Source: Timema cristinae
Taxonomy: Eukaryota; Arthropoda; Insecta; Phasmatodea; Timematidae
Length of the DNA stretch: 64,000 bases
Assembly: GCA_039000515.1 (NCBI GenBank)
Contig: JBCFYV010001001.1
Span: 7,183,033-7,247,032, forward strand
Direction: 5' to 3'
In this document: piece after piece, positions 1 to 12,439 of the stretch
Numbering within the stretch: position 1 is the first letter of the stretch
Layout: each line of letters begins with the position of its first letter
The notes under the pieces: generated by a model
What the model saw: only the letters and a program-made list of their open reading frames with translations
What the model was told of the DNA's origin: nothing
Databases searched by the model: none
Made by a program: the position numbers and the translations under genes

Positions 1-1502
1 TAACAGAATTTTATGACATAGCATGTATTAATATACCATCAGATGAAATCTAATAGAACAATGCAGATGCCAAACAAACAAAATTGTTACTATCTTCTGA
101 AAACTGGGCCTGCATGTGTGTCTTTTCAAAGTAGGAAACTTGCTATAACGTGGTCTGCTTTGTATCAGGATATCACAATGTCACCCCTTGGGCATTTAAA
201 TTGCTAAATGTTGATGTTAGTTTGGTGAGCAGTGCAACAGCCACAGTAAGCAAACGAGACCTTAGGCCTTGATAATTACTGTTAGGTAGTTTAAATGTTA
301 GTGAAATTTCATGAGTAAGTATTAAAAGCTATAGAAATATACTAAATACACCCATTGAACTATGCATTTAGTCGGCCCATGTAGCAATGGGAAAGAGGCT
401 AAATGAATCTCAAACCCAAATGTCGAATTTAAATTTTGGTTATTTTGTTCTGTAAATGATAGTTAAATGAAGTAGGCATATGCTTAATATTTTACTTAAA
501 TAAACTTATATTCAGTGGTGTGGTGTGGAGTGGTACCAGGGTGAGCAGAGCGTGTTAAAACCGTGCCTGTGATATGCTATCACCCACTCGATCCTCATTT
601 GACCAATCGTAAATAATTTACCTGTATGCTCTAAATACCTTACAAGGGAATCAATTTACACTGATACCTTACCGATAAGTGTTCTACTGAGTGATTGGAA
701 CATATCACAGGTGCAGTTTAAACCAACTCTACTCACACTTGCAACACGCCAACTGCTTATATTGTATGCCAACTATCATTTGGATACAACCAACTTAACA
801 AACTAAAAAGATTTTGACCCACCAGATTGATAGGCCTACCAATTTGGTATTAGGAGAAAAAACACATTTATTTCCTATGGTATAGTTATTATAGTGTGTA
901 ATATAATTTTATAAGACAATTTAAATCAAATGGCATATGCTAAATGTGGTATAAAAAGTGCTGCCTACATAACTTGATTGGCTAATTTAACAATTGCTTA
1001 AGTTATTTATGTAAACGTTAATAGTTTGTATTGAGTAATCAGGTGACCAGAAATTTAGACTAGGCTTAAGACTTACTATCTAATGTGTTATATCATTGGG
1101 TTTTTTTTAGAGCAAGCCCATCATTCTAAGTGGCTACAACTTAATTGGAACTCATTAGCATTTCTTAAAAATAATAATATTTGGTACATTTATGGGCCAT
1201 GTGAAGGTAAAATGTGGTAGCTTTCATCACTAGATAACTTAGGTTGTTGCAAAAGAGAAAATGGATGTTTAGGTTAGAACCTCATGCTCAATTAAAGGTT
1301 AAATAAACCTAACAACGCATACTTATAGTCTTCAAACCAGTTTAGGATGTAAATTTCATTAGTCAACGTGAACTTTCTTATAACAATCACCAAAAATGAG
1401 CTTCACATGACATTTGAGACACATTAAAATCACAGGTGTTCAATGTCGTCTTCCCATTCTAACCAAATACCATGCATTCCTGAGTAGCCAGACGTAGCCT
1501 AC
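1..1502 (-). other. Part of SRF intron 1, no exon seen
   Basis: The region downstream of the SRF donor (GTAGGC at 1502-1497) continues to the window edge. I looked for the rest of the MADS box (expected AYELSTLTG) and did not see it in either orientation. AT-rich, no clear repeat family recognised. Confidence 0.6.
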
Positions 1503-1958
1503 CTTTTTCATAATGCCAGTCTTTCGTTTAGAAAACGTAGTGTATCTTCTAAGTTTATTGTCTATATATTCCATTTTGATCTTAACACGTCCTTTCGTCT
1601 TTTTTCCATTAGGTGGAGGAGTTTTCTTCTGAGTTTCAGGATACGTATCATCCCCAATGTCCGAACCGCAATCACTAGTCATACCCATAGAACTATGAGA
1701 CGACATACCTTGTCTACCCCCAGACACTTCTTGATCTAAATACACTTCCGAAGTTCTTTTGATTCCACGTTGAAATCCTGCACCACAAGAACTCGCCAAA
1801 GATAACGAGGACCTTGACACTCCTGAACTAATCGACGTTGAAGGTCTATTGTGACCAGTGCTACCGTACATTTCGGGTGCAGTCTCACCACTTAAAAGTG
1901 ACATATTATATCCCAAATTAAATCGGGAATCCCTGCCCCCTCCTGGAGGGGCATCCAT
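1503..1958 (-). CDS. SRF: Serum response factor (blistered-like), first coding exon, partial gene
   Basis: MADS-box transcription factor that binds CArG boxes as a dimer in the nucleus. The exon encodes 152 residues from the ATG at 1958, the first ATG after an in-frame upstream stop. A Ser/Gly-rich N-terminus (about 1-115) leads to a basic stretch (KKTKGR) and then the first 30 residues of the MADS box (about 123-152), including KLRRYTTFSKRKTGIMKK, which is nearly invariant in animal SRF and separates SRF from MEF2. The frame ends in phase 0 at AAG|GTAGGC, a plausible donor, so the rest of the MADS/SAM region must lie in exons left of the window; no matching exon is visible in 1-1502. Family identity is near certain. 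The N-terminal start is less so, because this region is poorly conserved. Confidence 0.95.
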
Positions 1959-2400
1959 CACGGCACAACACTATTTTACTAATCTCATCTCAACCAAATA
2001 AAAATTACAACTTACGACACACGCATAGTTTAATCTAGACAGCACAACAACAATAGCATCTTCACGATACTAGCGCGACTGTTCGTAATTTGACCTACGG
2101 ACAGCAGTACCGAACAACCGCGTAAGAAGAGAGTTAATAAAAAATAGTTCCTACGTAAAAACAAATTAGAAGAAAATCAAGATAAATGTTATTTTAATAG
2201 AAAAATAATGAAATAATGTTCCATTTATTTTTGTAGAAGATATTTTTGCGATACTCTGTTTATCTTTTAAGTGAATACTTATTAAAGCGACTGCGGATTG
2301 ATATATTTACTCTCATAAGGCCGGCCCCCTATTCCATATTTAGAAGTCGCTGTTGCCAAATTAGGTAAACTTCTCCTAATATGGTAAACAAAGATCCACC
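1959..2400 (-). promoter_or_regulatory. SRF 5' leader and proximal promoter region
   Basis: The sequence upstream of the SRF ATG has no long open frame. It is slightly richer in CpG than its surroundings around 2080-2130 and includes the palindrome GGCCGGCC near 2321. Two CArG-type sites lie at 2334-2343 and 2375-2384. The transcription start cannot be fixed from sequence; no convincing TATA box was seen. Confidence 0.45.
2375..2384. promoter_or_regulatory. Perfect CArG box (SRF binding site) upstream of SRF
   Basis: CCTAATATGG fits CC(A/T)6GG exactly and lies 417 bases upstream of the SRF ATG. A second, one-mismatch site (CCATATTTAG, 2334-2343) lies about 30 bases closer. Vertebrate SRF promoters carry CArG boxes used for autoregulation, so the position is suggestive. 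A match by chance is also expected a few times per 64 kb of AT-rich DNA. Confidence 0.4.
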
Positions 2401-3164
2401 CTTTCTGGCTAATACTTTTGGTGGACGGATACGGGCTTCATTTCCTACTGAACTAAAAACACTGTTTACTTTTGAATTATTGAATTTAATATGCCAGTTT
2501 AATTTGAATCATAAGTGTGAGTTGATTCAGTTTTGATGTTTAACATGATATTTACTATTCATTCATTATACTGTTTCATTCTATACATAGTAAGAAGCGG
2601 CACCAACTTTTTAACATTAAAGCTTTTAATATTCTAAGGAAATTATTTTTATTTTTAACTGTGAGTATAATTATAATGTTACCTGTTATTTTAGAATTTA
2701 GACAAAAGAAAACATAGAAAACCTGTATTTTGTTAATATACTAATAGATTATAAAACACTCTTATATTTCTCCAGAATCAACAATAAATTAACAAAAATT
2801 AATATTATCTTTAAATGTATACTCATATAATTGATGAATCTTCCTTAGAGATAGAATTAAATTCTTAAAAATGTAAAGATTCTATAAAAAGCGGGTAAGA
2901 ATTTATTAATCCAAATACGGCATCGACTCAAGGATATTCATTTGTTTACATATTATTGTATGCGCGCTCTCGCCCATTGACGAGCAACACACTGCTTTAC
3001 CGGTCACCCCTTAAATTTTGTCTACATCACTCTTACCCATAGTTTATCTACTTAAATTATGCAACAGCACTAAAGCTCTATTGTTAAAGAAAACCTCTCT
3101 TTTATCATATATTTGTGCTGGGCCCCCTAGCTTGCTATTTTCCACACATGAATATGAACTACCT
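2401..3164. other. Intergenic, nothing recognised
   Basis: AT-rich sequence with no open frame of note, no tRNA-like boxes and no clear repeat boundary. Confidence 0.5.
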
Positions 3165-3509
3165 AAGGCCGTAGCCAGCCAATAATTTCAGGGGAGGGGG
3201 TTTTGGTGGGCCCATATCTCAATTGCCAGAAGCTAGAAAAAATTATAAATGATACACAGTTCTAAAAGCTATCTGAAGTGTTTTTTTTTATGGCAACATA
3301 ACTTCCTTACTGCCGTAGGCTATGAACAATTCTAGATATTAAACATCTCTAGAAGCTAGCTGAAATATTTTTATGGTTAAATTGGTATCTTAATTTTGAT
3401 ATTGTTTGAACCATAAATAAACCCATACCATATATATTTTGTTCATAAAATTTCGGGGAAGGGGGGGGAGGTTGAACCCCCAAAAGCCCCCCCCCCAGGC
3501 TACGGCCTT
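3165..3509 (-). mobile_element. MITE with GGCCGTAGCC termini, copy 1
   Basis: Begins AAGGCCGTAGCC and ends GGCTACGGCCTT, perfect 12-bp terminal inverted repeats. Its interior (for example AGCTATCTGAAGTG and TTTTGTTCATAAAATTTC) matches the element at 18441-18946 in reverse orientation. It has no coding capacity, so it is a non-autonomous DNA element. Confidence 0.75.
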
Positions 3510-3532
3510 GGATCTACCCTTCATGAACTATA

Positions 3533-3645
3533 CGTTTACCGTGAAAGGCAGCAACTTACCTGACTTGTTCTACTATGGCGTAGCTTATAAGATAGTCCAT
3601 AGTGTATTTCAGTAAAGTAAAAACTGCTACCTTTCAGGGTAAACG
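3533..3645. mobile_element. Small MITE with CGTTTACC termini, copy 1
   Basis: Long imperfect inverted repeats: CGTTTACCGTGAAAGGCAGC at the left and its complement at the right (GCTACCTTTCAGGGTAAACG), continuing inward through ACTATGG. Flanked by ATA on both sides. A related copy is at 57274-57374. Confidence 0.75.
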
Positions 3646-3699
3646 ATATACTTTATTATGATCAATCTAATAACTAAACTGACAATACGTGTATTAATC

Positions 3700-3877
3700 T
3701 TAACTTGTGAATGTGTGGAATGCCAGGCCTCCACCGTGGTTCGATTCCACGTTAAACTGTAGGTCCTCCATTTCATCTCACAATCACCTACCATTTACAT
3801 ATTAGCGTAAGAGCGTAAATCCGATAGGGTAGTAAGACGCGGTGCAAATAATAATAATAAAAATAATAATATAATAA
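3700..3877 (+). mobile_element. SINE-C copy, 5'-truncated
   Basis: Starts within the body at CTTGTGAATGTGTGG and runs to the GTAAGACGCGGTG tail and (ATA)n. The tRNA-like head is missing. Similar ACTAAACTG words lie at about 3674 and 3875, possibly a target duplication. Confidence 0.75.
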
Positions 3878-4756
3878 ACTAAACTGTTTGCCCTATCCCA
3901 ATATCGCTTTCAATAGCGTACCCTAAACATTGCTTTATCCTTTCTTCACTGTTTATTTTCTGAAGGTTATTAACTCAACTATGTAAATATTGATGTAGGT
4001 GTCGTAGATAAGCGAGAGAAAGGTTTTTTTTTTTAAAAAAGAAAATAAACTAAGCAGCAGTGAAAGGAATTTACAACTTTTTTTAAAGGTTTTGTTGTTG
4101 TTGTTGTGCATAATTATAATAATAATAGCATACCTACTTTGAGTGAAATTATACTTCAAATAATTATTTTGATAACGGTTTTAAAAAATCATTCTCACGA
4201 TATTAAATGGGTACGAGTACAACGTCATTTAAATATAAACCTTTATATCACAGCGGATGGACACAATTATTCTGCGGCTGTATCCGATACCTATTTTATG
4301 TGCAGTCTAGGAGTGATAAATCTATTGATTGACAATTTAGTGTAATGTGATAAGGTGACTTAGTTGAGATTATGTAAAATTAAATATATTTTTTTATCAC
4401 ATTATTGATAAAATGTAACCTACTTTACACCTTTTAGCTATACTTCCCGTATAATTTAAATTTCGTTCAATTATTTGAGGTATTTAACTGCTCAGGACCT
4501 ATGAGAGTAATGTTATCAGGGTGTACAAAGTTTTTTGGGCTCGCTTCCATTTCCAATTGATCTTGTTTAAGAAATTAATAAATTAACCCTTTCTTAAAAA
4601 ACGAAAATAAATAAAACAAAAAATAGATATAATTTATAGGCCTACTTTTATATCTAAAAAAAGTAAAAATAATGACAAAAAATAACTAGACCTATACTAA
4701 TAATTTAGTAATAGTACTATTTGTGGAAGTGTGAATGCTAGTCTTCAATATATGCA

Positions 4757-5066
4757 AACATTTTCTGAGATCTCAGGAAATTCCCAGGCTCGTTTTAGAA
4801 TCCCAGGGCCCGGGTGCGAAGTACCCTCTTCCCTCCCCTCTCATAAGGTTGAACCTGCACTTTCTAAACAGACACATTATATCAGCACCTGACTTGTAAA
4901 CTAACTTAAATCTTGAACAGCCACAACACCCAACCCCCGCCCGGTAACTCATCATCACTGTGAACCGACATTTCACCAATGATACCATTTCCAGACACGC
5001 CAGGATTCGAACCCGGAACCCTTAGATCAGAGACGCTACCGACTGAGCTAAGGTGTTGGGCAATAC
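4757..5066 (-). mobile_element. SINE-A copy (tRNA-like head)
   Basis: On the minus strand, an A-box-like TTAGCTCAGTCGGTAGCG and a B box GGTTCGAATCC sit at the spacing of a tRNA. They are followed by a non-tRNA body (ATCATTGGTGAAATGTCGG) and a tail near TGATATAATGTGTCTGTTTA. The acceptor stem does not pair and the body matches copies at 9945, 36390 and 61560, so this is a SINE and not a tRNA gene. Confidence 0.8.
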
Positions 5067-7392
5067 ATTTTATATCGTTATTGGTGATTTTTGTCAAAAT
5101 AATGAACATATTATTCGACGTACGAATGATATGAAAATAACTTTTGTAAATATCAGATAATAAGGCCTACCAAGGATTAGCAAACACGCTCATACTGCAG
5201 GCTTATCTAGTTATAAATAAACTTTTTTTTTTTAATTTAAAGCTGTACAAAACCAATTTTCATATTATATTTCACGTCAAGTTATGTGACTTGAGAATGC
5301 CACTTTTGATATATCATACTCATCTTATAAAATAATACTAATAAAATAGTAAAATCATATTAATGTTGATCCCAAAATAAATACTTGAAATTTCTAAACG
5401 TTTATTCCTACCAAAATTTTTACCAAACTTCCAGCGACCAATCTTTTAGAAAACCTATTTAAATAATATCCAATGAAGAATAAATATGTGTAATTTAAAG
5501 TAGCATTGCCCTCTCTATACATGGGAAATAAATCACCCCCCCCTCTCCCTTTAAATAAATCTTGCTCCTTTGGGGATTTTTTTAAAGCGAATCTTACATA
5601 AAAAATTAATTATTATCTATTCAAAAACTTTAACAATGATTGCTCATTTTAGTTGTTAAATGTATTTCACCAAGACAATTTGAATGCTTTCAAGAGTTGA
5701 TATTTTTTCCCCTCCCTGATTTGAGTAGGGTAATATAATGTATGTCTATGTAGCAAACATTTAACCTTAGAACAATTAAATTAATTTCAAAGTGTCTTCC
5801 TCCTAGTTTTTTTACCCCTAAAAGTTTGGCATATTTGGTTTTAGTGTAATTTGTGAATATCCCTAATGGGCATTAAGACGCGTAGTACACTTAAAAAGAA
5901 ATGTTTAACGAAGGTATTTTTGGTCGTGCGTGTTGAAGGGTTAATTGAAACCTAAACTATCCACTTAAAACATGTTAAAATATCGCGTAGAAGCTTTGAT
6001 ATAATTTTTAAATTGTTAGGTGTTAATAAAAGATGCATCGAGTCCCTATTTTAAAAATACACACATCCAAATAATTTCTAGAGTCAATATCATATTTTTT
6101 TAATGGTCATGTAGAACACTAAAAACATTGTCGTGCATTGTAAACTACTTTGATATGATATTGTATATTTCAATAAAACTCCTAAGCCATGCCTCCAATG
6201 CCTGATTTAAAGTCCAATTTTTCAGGGGCACTGGAATGTTTTTTTGAACAGGGATAGGAGGGCAAAATGACTTTATGTCCATTATAAGTTAGATTGAGTA
6301 AAATATCATTGTTTGGTTCTAAAAATTGAATAATTCAAACCCACCATGGTTTCCCATTAAATTCATATTTAAATCAATGGTAAAAAAATAATATTTAATT
6401 CGAATTTTCGAAGGAAATTTGGATAATTTGGAGCCTATACCTTGCTAAAAAAAATTTTCGAGTTTGTTTTCATTTGAAACCTAGCCACCACTCTATATGC
6501 CGAGAATGTCAAATATAAAGTTGAAGTTGCCCTATTGACACATAAATGATAAAGCGGGGAATTATGCACCGGCGGCGAGCGGGTTGCCTAATATAGGGAA
6601 TGCGTTGGCTCGGCTTACATCAATCTGATCGAAGTCTGCAATTTTCGAATGCTAATTTTTCCAAGCTCTTTTATTTTGAGTTTGAATTCTCCTTGTTTTT
6701 TTATGTATGTATTTATTGGGAAGGGCCTGTATGTGTGGCATATTTTGATAATATTGTAAACCAGCTGCCGCCCTAGATACTCATAAAACGGATTAATTCG
6801 AAATGTGGATATTTCAAATTCTTTTATTTTCGTTTCTCCTACATAACTACAAAACAAAGAGCTCATTGGACTCATGTGTGTAACATATTGAGAAATATTT
6901 AGTCATGAAAATAAAGGATGAGACTAATCAAGCTTTTTCAATGTTACTGGTCACGAGAATTAATAAATAAATATTTGCACAATTTTTCTTAAAACTTACC
7001 CCCACTATACCCTCCCCTCCAGCAAGGTATCACGGGGAGTATTGTGGACTAATGTACCCATGTACCCCCCCCCCCCCCCCCCAGTTCTGATAACTATTCA
7101 AGTTTCATAGAAGAATCTCATCTGGAGGATACAAATATTATTAGATTTACTTTCTCGTATTTATACGCCATGTGATATTTACTTGTAATTCTTGAAATAT
7201 ATTATCAATAACTATAAAATAACAATAATAACAAAGTAAAATGTTATCAATGTTGAACGCAAAAATAGATGTTTGTATTTTTACAAAAGCTTCTTCCTGA
7301 AAAAATCTTACTATAGATAACACGCCTGATTGTAACCTCAATCAATATTATATTATTTATTCAATATTAATTTTTATGTGTGAAACTAGAAC
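5067..7392. other. Gene-free AT-rich stretch
   Basis: No coherent coding region or recognised repeat. It contains an 18-base C homopolymer (7065-7082) and C-rich patches near 5538, which are typical assembly trouble spots. Confidence 0.5.
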
Positions 7393-7394
7393 CC

Positions 7395-7626
7395 TCTACA
7401 GTGGTCAAATGGTCCAAGGTGTAACTCTCGCAAAAGACTGTGACTGCCGATGATGGGGAGATCGATTCCCGGTAGGGTGATTTTTCATATAGTTTTCCGC
7501 CTTAAAGACCATGCAAACTCGGGTACAGTTCCTCAACAAATTCAACTATCTTTATCCCTATAATATTAGTGTGGTAAATATATTTATTTAGGCCTATAAC
7601 CCAACGAGTAGTAAGACGCGGTGACA
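7395..7626 (+). mobile_element. SINE-B copy
   Basis: SINE-B pattern: a head reading GGTCAAATGGTCCAAGG, then GATGGGGAGATCGATTCCCG (B-box region), a body with the TTTTCC motif, and the shared tail AGTAGTAAGACGCGGTG. Diverged, with part of the body replaced. Confidence 0.7.
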
Positions 7627-7639
7627 GAAAAAAAGAAGA

Positions 7640-8825
7640 TATAATTGTAAACACCTTAGCTAAAACTCAAACATAAGAGTTTGCCATATTATATTAAACT
7701 AGCCCCCTTCCCCATAAAAAAATATTGTAAAGAATCCTGTAAAACAAAGCTTCAAATCATCCATCATGTCAATATAAAAACAAAACTTTTTTTTTTAAAC
7801 ACAGTCCTACCATCACTGTATAGCCCCCTCCCTCTTTTTATCCTCCCTCCTATTTTCATCTCATTCCTCTATAATTTTGTTTGCTCTAGGCGCGAAAGGA
7901 ATTGTGTATACACCAATCAAACAAATTGTTAAAATCAAATTAATTTTTCAGCTTCCTCCACTTTCATTTACTCCCCTCGTTTCCCCAAATTTTACTATAA
8001 TATATATTTTTTTTTTTTGCGTTCCTCGTCACTACATATATTCCTCTTTCTTTTCCTTTTTTTTCCAACGACTATATAATATACTATCGACATTTTTATG
8101 AGGAATAAATTAAATTTTCAAAATAAAATATAGCCTATGTTACTCGCTGAAATGTATATTCCATTCACAATAGGTTTTTACCGGATGACAGTTCGAAAAT
8201 CATATGTTTAGGTTTTGGGTTGCCAACACTTTTAAAAGATCACAGTGTTGCTATAAATGTAAAGATCTTTAATTACCTGTTATATATTACATTTAAAATT
8301 AACGTAGGCTTAAGTTTTTCTCTATTCGTTTTTTTTTAAATAATTTCTTTCTATACAACTCGAAACAATATTTTAAACATAGTTAAAAGTACTTATTTTT
8401 CGTTTTGGAACGTTACTGATTTTGTGTAATATAGTGCACACATCAATATATTTTAATACAGGCATCGTATTTACTTGGAAAAGGGAAAATTGTTTTAATT
8501 TTTTTACATACAATAAATGATTTTATGATTATTTTATGATTATTTTATCGTATTTTGAAATATTTAACTGAATAAAATATTTTCATCAACTGCGTGTCTG
8601 CATCATTGTAAAAAACTTGTTTACCGTTATGTTCAATCATATGGTTTAGATTCGTCAGCCGCCATTTTGAAGCTATGTTCGTTAGAAGTTTTTGTGAAAG
8701 TGGTGTTAATATTTTTTTAAAGGGAATAAAACTATAAATAAACTTTGTGTCCGACCTCAAATAAATATATAAATAATATTGGCCTAAATTACTGTGGTTA
8801 ACTATCACATTAATATATTACCATC
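7640..8825. other. Gene-free, pyrimidine-rich in part
   Basis: T/C-rich stretches (7780-8100) and AT-rich DNA. Open frames here are low-complexity and have no domain features. Confidence 0.45.
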
Positions 8826-8829
8826 TGTT

Positions 8830-9062
8830 TTCATTACAGTGATCCAAAGTGATAGATGTCAAACTGTTGGCGTAGTGATATATTAGGGATTACTTCTAGT
8901 AACATTTTGAACTGTCATCCAGGTAAACTTAGCTCGTGAATGCCTTATAGCTTTATATTGGGAAAGAATTTTTTAAATAGGTCCAGTAGTTTTTGAGTTT
9001 ATCCATTACAAACAAAAAAAAAACCAAATCTTTCCTCTTTATAATATTAGTATAAAGTATAG
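8830..9062 (+). repeat. Retroposon-like tail ending TATAATATTAGTATA
   Basis: Contains GTCCAGTAGTTTTTGAGTTT and a terminal TTTATAATATTAGTATAAAG, a pattern that I recognise from 3' ends of RTE-type or similar arthropod repeats. The class cannot be fixed from this fragment. Confidence 0.4.
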
Positions 9063-9301
9063 ATTAGATTTATTTCTCTGCAAATACCTAGAGATGAGCG
9101 GAAGTTTATATATATTTTTAACTGTTGGGAAAACCCCGGTAGCTTGCGACGAGGAGAAAAGGAGCACACATCTATCTAATTTTAGTTGCATTTCTAGCCA
9201 GCTGCGAGGGAAATGAACTTCAAACCTGTTGTTGATAACTATTATTAATATTAACGTTACTGTGGGGTATTTATACTGCTACCATAAACTAAGACTTTGT
9301 T

Positions 9302-9515
9302 TTAGCACCGCGTCTTACTATTATTTCGAGACATATGGACTAACTACTCTAATGTGTTTGAGCTTAGAGGAGTGTACACACATGTGCGTGGAGGGAGAGT
9401 GTAAAATCATTTAGGGAAAAACCATCCTTTATACACGCAATCGGGATTCAAACTCCAACCTCCCCATCATCGGTAGACCAAACTAGACGAGCTTAACGCC
9501 TTATTCCGTGCAACC
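9302..9515 (-). mobile_element. SINE-B copy, minus strand
   Basis: Reverse complement of the SINE-B order: ACCGCGTCTTACTA (tail), GCGTGGAGGGAGAGTG (body), AATCGGGATTCAAACTCC (B-box region), then CCCCATCATCGGTAGACC. Confidence 0.75.
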
Positions 9516-9599
9516 ATTGGATTGGAGTCTGAATAAAGTGGTATTCTTTGGCTGCATGCCTTAGTACTCGTTAGATTTATAAGCATACGTTATCTAAGC

Positions 9600-9780
9600 T
9601 AATGGTATGAGAAAGACAGGATTTGAGAGGTAATGCACCCATATTTGCATGTAAGGAGAGGGAGGATACGGTTTAAGGGCAGGGGGGAAACTCTATGCGC
9701 ACCCGACCAGAGTATGAACCCCGAACTACCCGTCTGCGACAAAATCAGACTTTCCGTACCTGACATTTAGACCACGTGGT
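9600..9780 (-). mobile_element. Diverged SINE-B copy
   Basis: Weak but ordered matches to SINE-B on the minus strand: GGAGAGGGAGGATACGG, then CACCCGACCAGAGTATGAAC and CCACGTGG. Interrupted or heavily mutated. Confidence 0.45.
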
Positions 9781-9944
9781 AGGTATAAATTACAAACCAT
9801 TCAACTTGTCGTGCGGCTGAGCTCAGCTACACTATATAGACACTACTCACACATCCGTGAACTTAAAAACATTAAACGGACGTCACGTCCTCATTTCCTG
9901 GTTTGCTTTTTTGAATATTTAATAAGTAAAACAGTCCCGACACT

Positions 9945-10060
9945 AATAAACTCAGTCGGTAGCGTGTCTATCTACCGAGTTGAGAGTCCAGAGTTCAATT
10001 CTCGACCGATAAAATGGTATCATTGGTGAAATGTGGGTTATCTGTTTAAAAGTGATGAAT
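9945..10060 (+). mobile_element. SINE-A fragment
   Basis: A-box region CTCAGTCGGTAGCGTGTC and B box GAGTTCAATTCTC, followed by the SINE-A body AAATGGTATCATTGGTGAAA. The next element, SINE-C at 10078, has inserted directly downstream. Confidence 0.7.
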
Positions 10061-10077
10061 TAAAGATCAGAGGATTG

Positions 10078-10335
10078 AGGGTGGTCTAGGGGTAAGGTGT
10101 CGGACTTCTGTGCTGGGGTCCGGGGTTCAATACTTGGTCCCGGCACAGATTTATCTGATTTACAAACCCTTCCTCGCCTCTGACAAGACATCTTGTGAAT
10201 GTGTGGAATGCCAGGCCTCCACCGTGGTTCGGATCCCACGTTAAACTGTAGGTCCTTCATTTCATCTCACAATCACCCTACCATTATACATTAGCGTAAG
10301 TGCGTATAACCCGAACGGGCAGTAAGACGCGGTGC

Positions 10336-10364
<29 letters not shown>
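10078..10364 (+). mobile_element. SINE-C, near full length, with target duplication
   Basis: Head GTGGTCTAGGGGTAAGGTGT, B box GGGTTCAATAC, body CTTGTGAATGTGTGGAATG, tail GTAAGACGCGGTGC and (ATA)n. ATCAGAGGATTG is repeated exactly on both sides (10066-10077 and 10365-10376), a target-site duplication. Confidence 0.92.
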
Positions 10365-10366
<2 letters not shown>

Positions 10367-10494
10367 CAGAGGATTGTGTTTTGTGTCTGTTCTAGTTTTA
10401 AGTTAGTTTGATTCATGTGTGCATTTATTTAATCAGTGGATTCACAGAGAGAAAGTCAAATACTAAAGGGTTAATTATTTTTCTTCTTACCCGG

Positions 10495-10700
10495 TTCGGT
10501 AATCAAAGGATTTAAGGCGTCCCTCTCGCAATGGATTGTAGTGTTGATTACGGTAAAAACCATGGTTTGAATCCCTATCATGTGTACTTGAGATGTATTT
10601 AAAAAAAAACGCGAATTGGGCTAAACCTCCTCGATTATAGTATTTGGCGTGTTAATTCAAATGTGTGTAACCTAAACGAGTAGTGAGTCACAATGCCAAA
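10495..10700 (+). mobile_element. SINE-B copy, diverged
   Basis: GCGTCCCTCTCGCAATGG and CATGGTTTGAATCCC correspond to the head, GTGTAACCTAAACGAGTAG to the tail. The body is shortened. Confidence 0.6.
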
Positions 10701-11560
10701 GAAAGAGCAACATTATTTTGAGTTGAAAGTGCCTGTATTTTCAATAGTTAATTTGGGGGAAAAGTATTTACCCCAAAAATTTAATTCAAATGCATTTTTT
10801 TACAAAAAATCTAAATAGTTTTATAAATCATATAGTATGTTCTTAAAAATTATGTTAAGACCTATTTCGTAGTCATTTATTCCCAATTTTGTTTTCAAAG
10901 TCTATTTTGATTTGGTTATTTGTGTATTTTATAACTATACTAATTTAACTGTAAGTATTTGTGAGAATATTTTCAAGAAAATATTATTGGTCTCAATATG
11001 TTGAGAGTAGAACATTTTTATAGGATTGCCGGCTATTTTTACAAGTTTTTATTATGTAAAGTGCATTTTAAAATAGCTATTATTAGACACATTATAATAC
11101 ATTGCCTGATATGAGATTGTAACAATGGCTCGTAAATGTATTCAATATTATTATTATTAACTTTATTTGATTTAAAACAAAACGTTTATATTATGACATT
11201 TATTTAACCACTGCGCTGTGTGCTCACGGGTAAAATTCTTTTTGTGATATCGCCTCGATATAGGCAAAGCTCTAAGCACCCATGCTAAACAGGTCAGCCG
11301 CTAAGTTTTTAAAAATAAACAATACTTGAGCGTCCACGTAATATAATTGCTAAAGTTTTGTGTGAAGCTTCGAAATATTTAACTCGTCAAAGATCAATCA
11401 ATAGAATTGACCATACAAACTTGTGAATCTTGTAATATTTAAAATCTAGTCATTATTTTCACAAAGTTTATTGTCCTTATTATATATTATTTTATATTTT
11501 GTGGAATTCATTAAAACATCCATGTAATTTACCCCATTATTATATTTGGATGTTACAATG
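10701..11560. other. Gene-free AT-rich stretch
   Basis: No coding region or recognised repeat. Confidence 0.45.
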
Positions 11561-11564
11561 CTTC

Positions 11565-11990
11565 GTTATAAAATATTCGATTCAAATCATTTTATTTATG
11601 AAATATTCTATTTGTATTCGATTCAAGCCATTTTTATTTTAAATTATTTGGTTCGAATCATTTGATTTATGAAATATTCGATTTGAACCATTTTCATTTT
11701 TAATCATTCGATTCGAATACTTTTATTTATAAAATATTAGATTTATATTCGATTTGAACCATTCTCTTTTTAAATTATTTGATTCGAATAATTCTATTTA
11801 TGAAATATTCTATTTGTATTCGGTTCTAACCATTTTAATTTTGAATTATTCGATTCAAATAATTTATTTGTATTTGATTTGAACCATTTTCATTGTAATT
11901 ATTTAATTTTAATAATTGTATTTATGAAATATTCGATTTGTATTTCATTCGAACCTTTTTTATTTTAAATTATTTGAATCAGATTTAATT
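11565..11990. repeat. Degenerate tandem repeat, roughly 65-70 bp period
   Basis: Repeated words ATGAAATATTCGATTTG, GATTCGAAYCATTTT and TTTTAAATTATT recur about six times in the same order with many substitutions: an old, decayed satellite-like array of very low complexity. Confidence 0.7.
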
Positions 11991-12439
11991 CAAAATTTAA
12001 AACCTAAGATTCGCACTGGCTTAACATTTACCTAGTTCAAACCATTGTGATCGTGTATCTTTGAATTAAGACAAGAGTACTATATATAGCTTATTTGCTA
12101 TGACGAGGTAGTGTACATATATTTCTCATACGGAAATACAGTCCAATTTATACAGGGAGGAACCTTTTTGACAGTAATAAAAGTTACTATAACTCTATTC
12201 GTGTTCCCGGGCTATAACCCAGAAGTAATCCCCCCCCCACCCCCCAATTAAAATACTTTCACTAAACGAGAAAGTTAAACCAATAAACAAATGTATTCCT
12301 GACTTATTAATCCGTTGCAAAATTTTATAGGCGAGGTTTACATTCAAGTTTAGATGTATTTTGAATTATCAATAAACTGAGTAACAATCTTTGTAAAATG
12401 TGTTATTTTTTATATTCTTTTTATTTAAGCTTTTTAGTA

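Noticed and set aside
4985..5060. tRNA-like sequence with A and B boxes
   Set aside because: The acceptor stem does not pair, the sequence continues into a SINE-A body, and sister copies exist.
7065..7082. Poly-C tract as a possible structured element
   Set aside because: Simple homopolymer with no partner tracts; more likely slippage or assembly noise.
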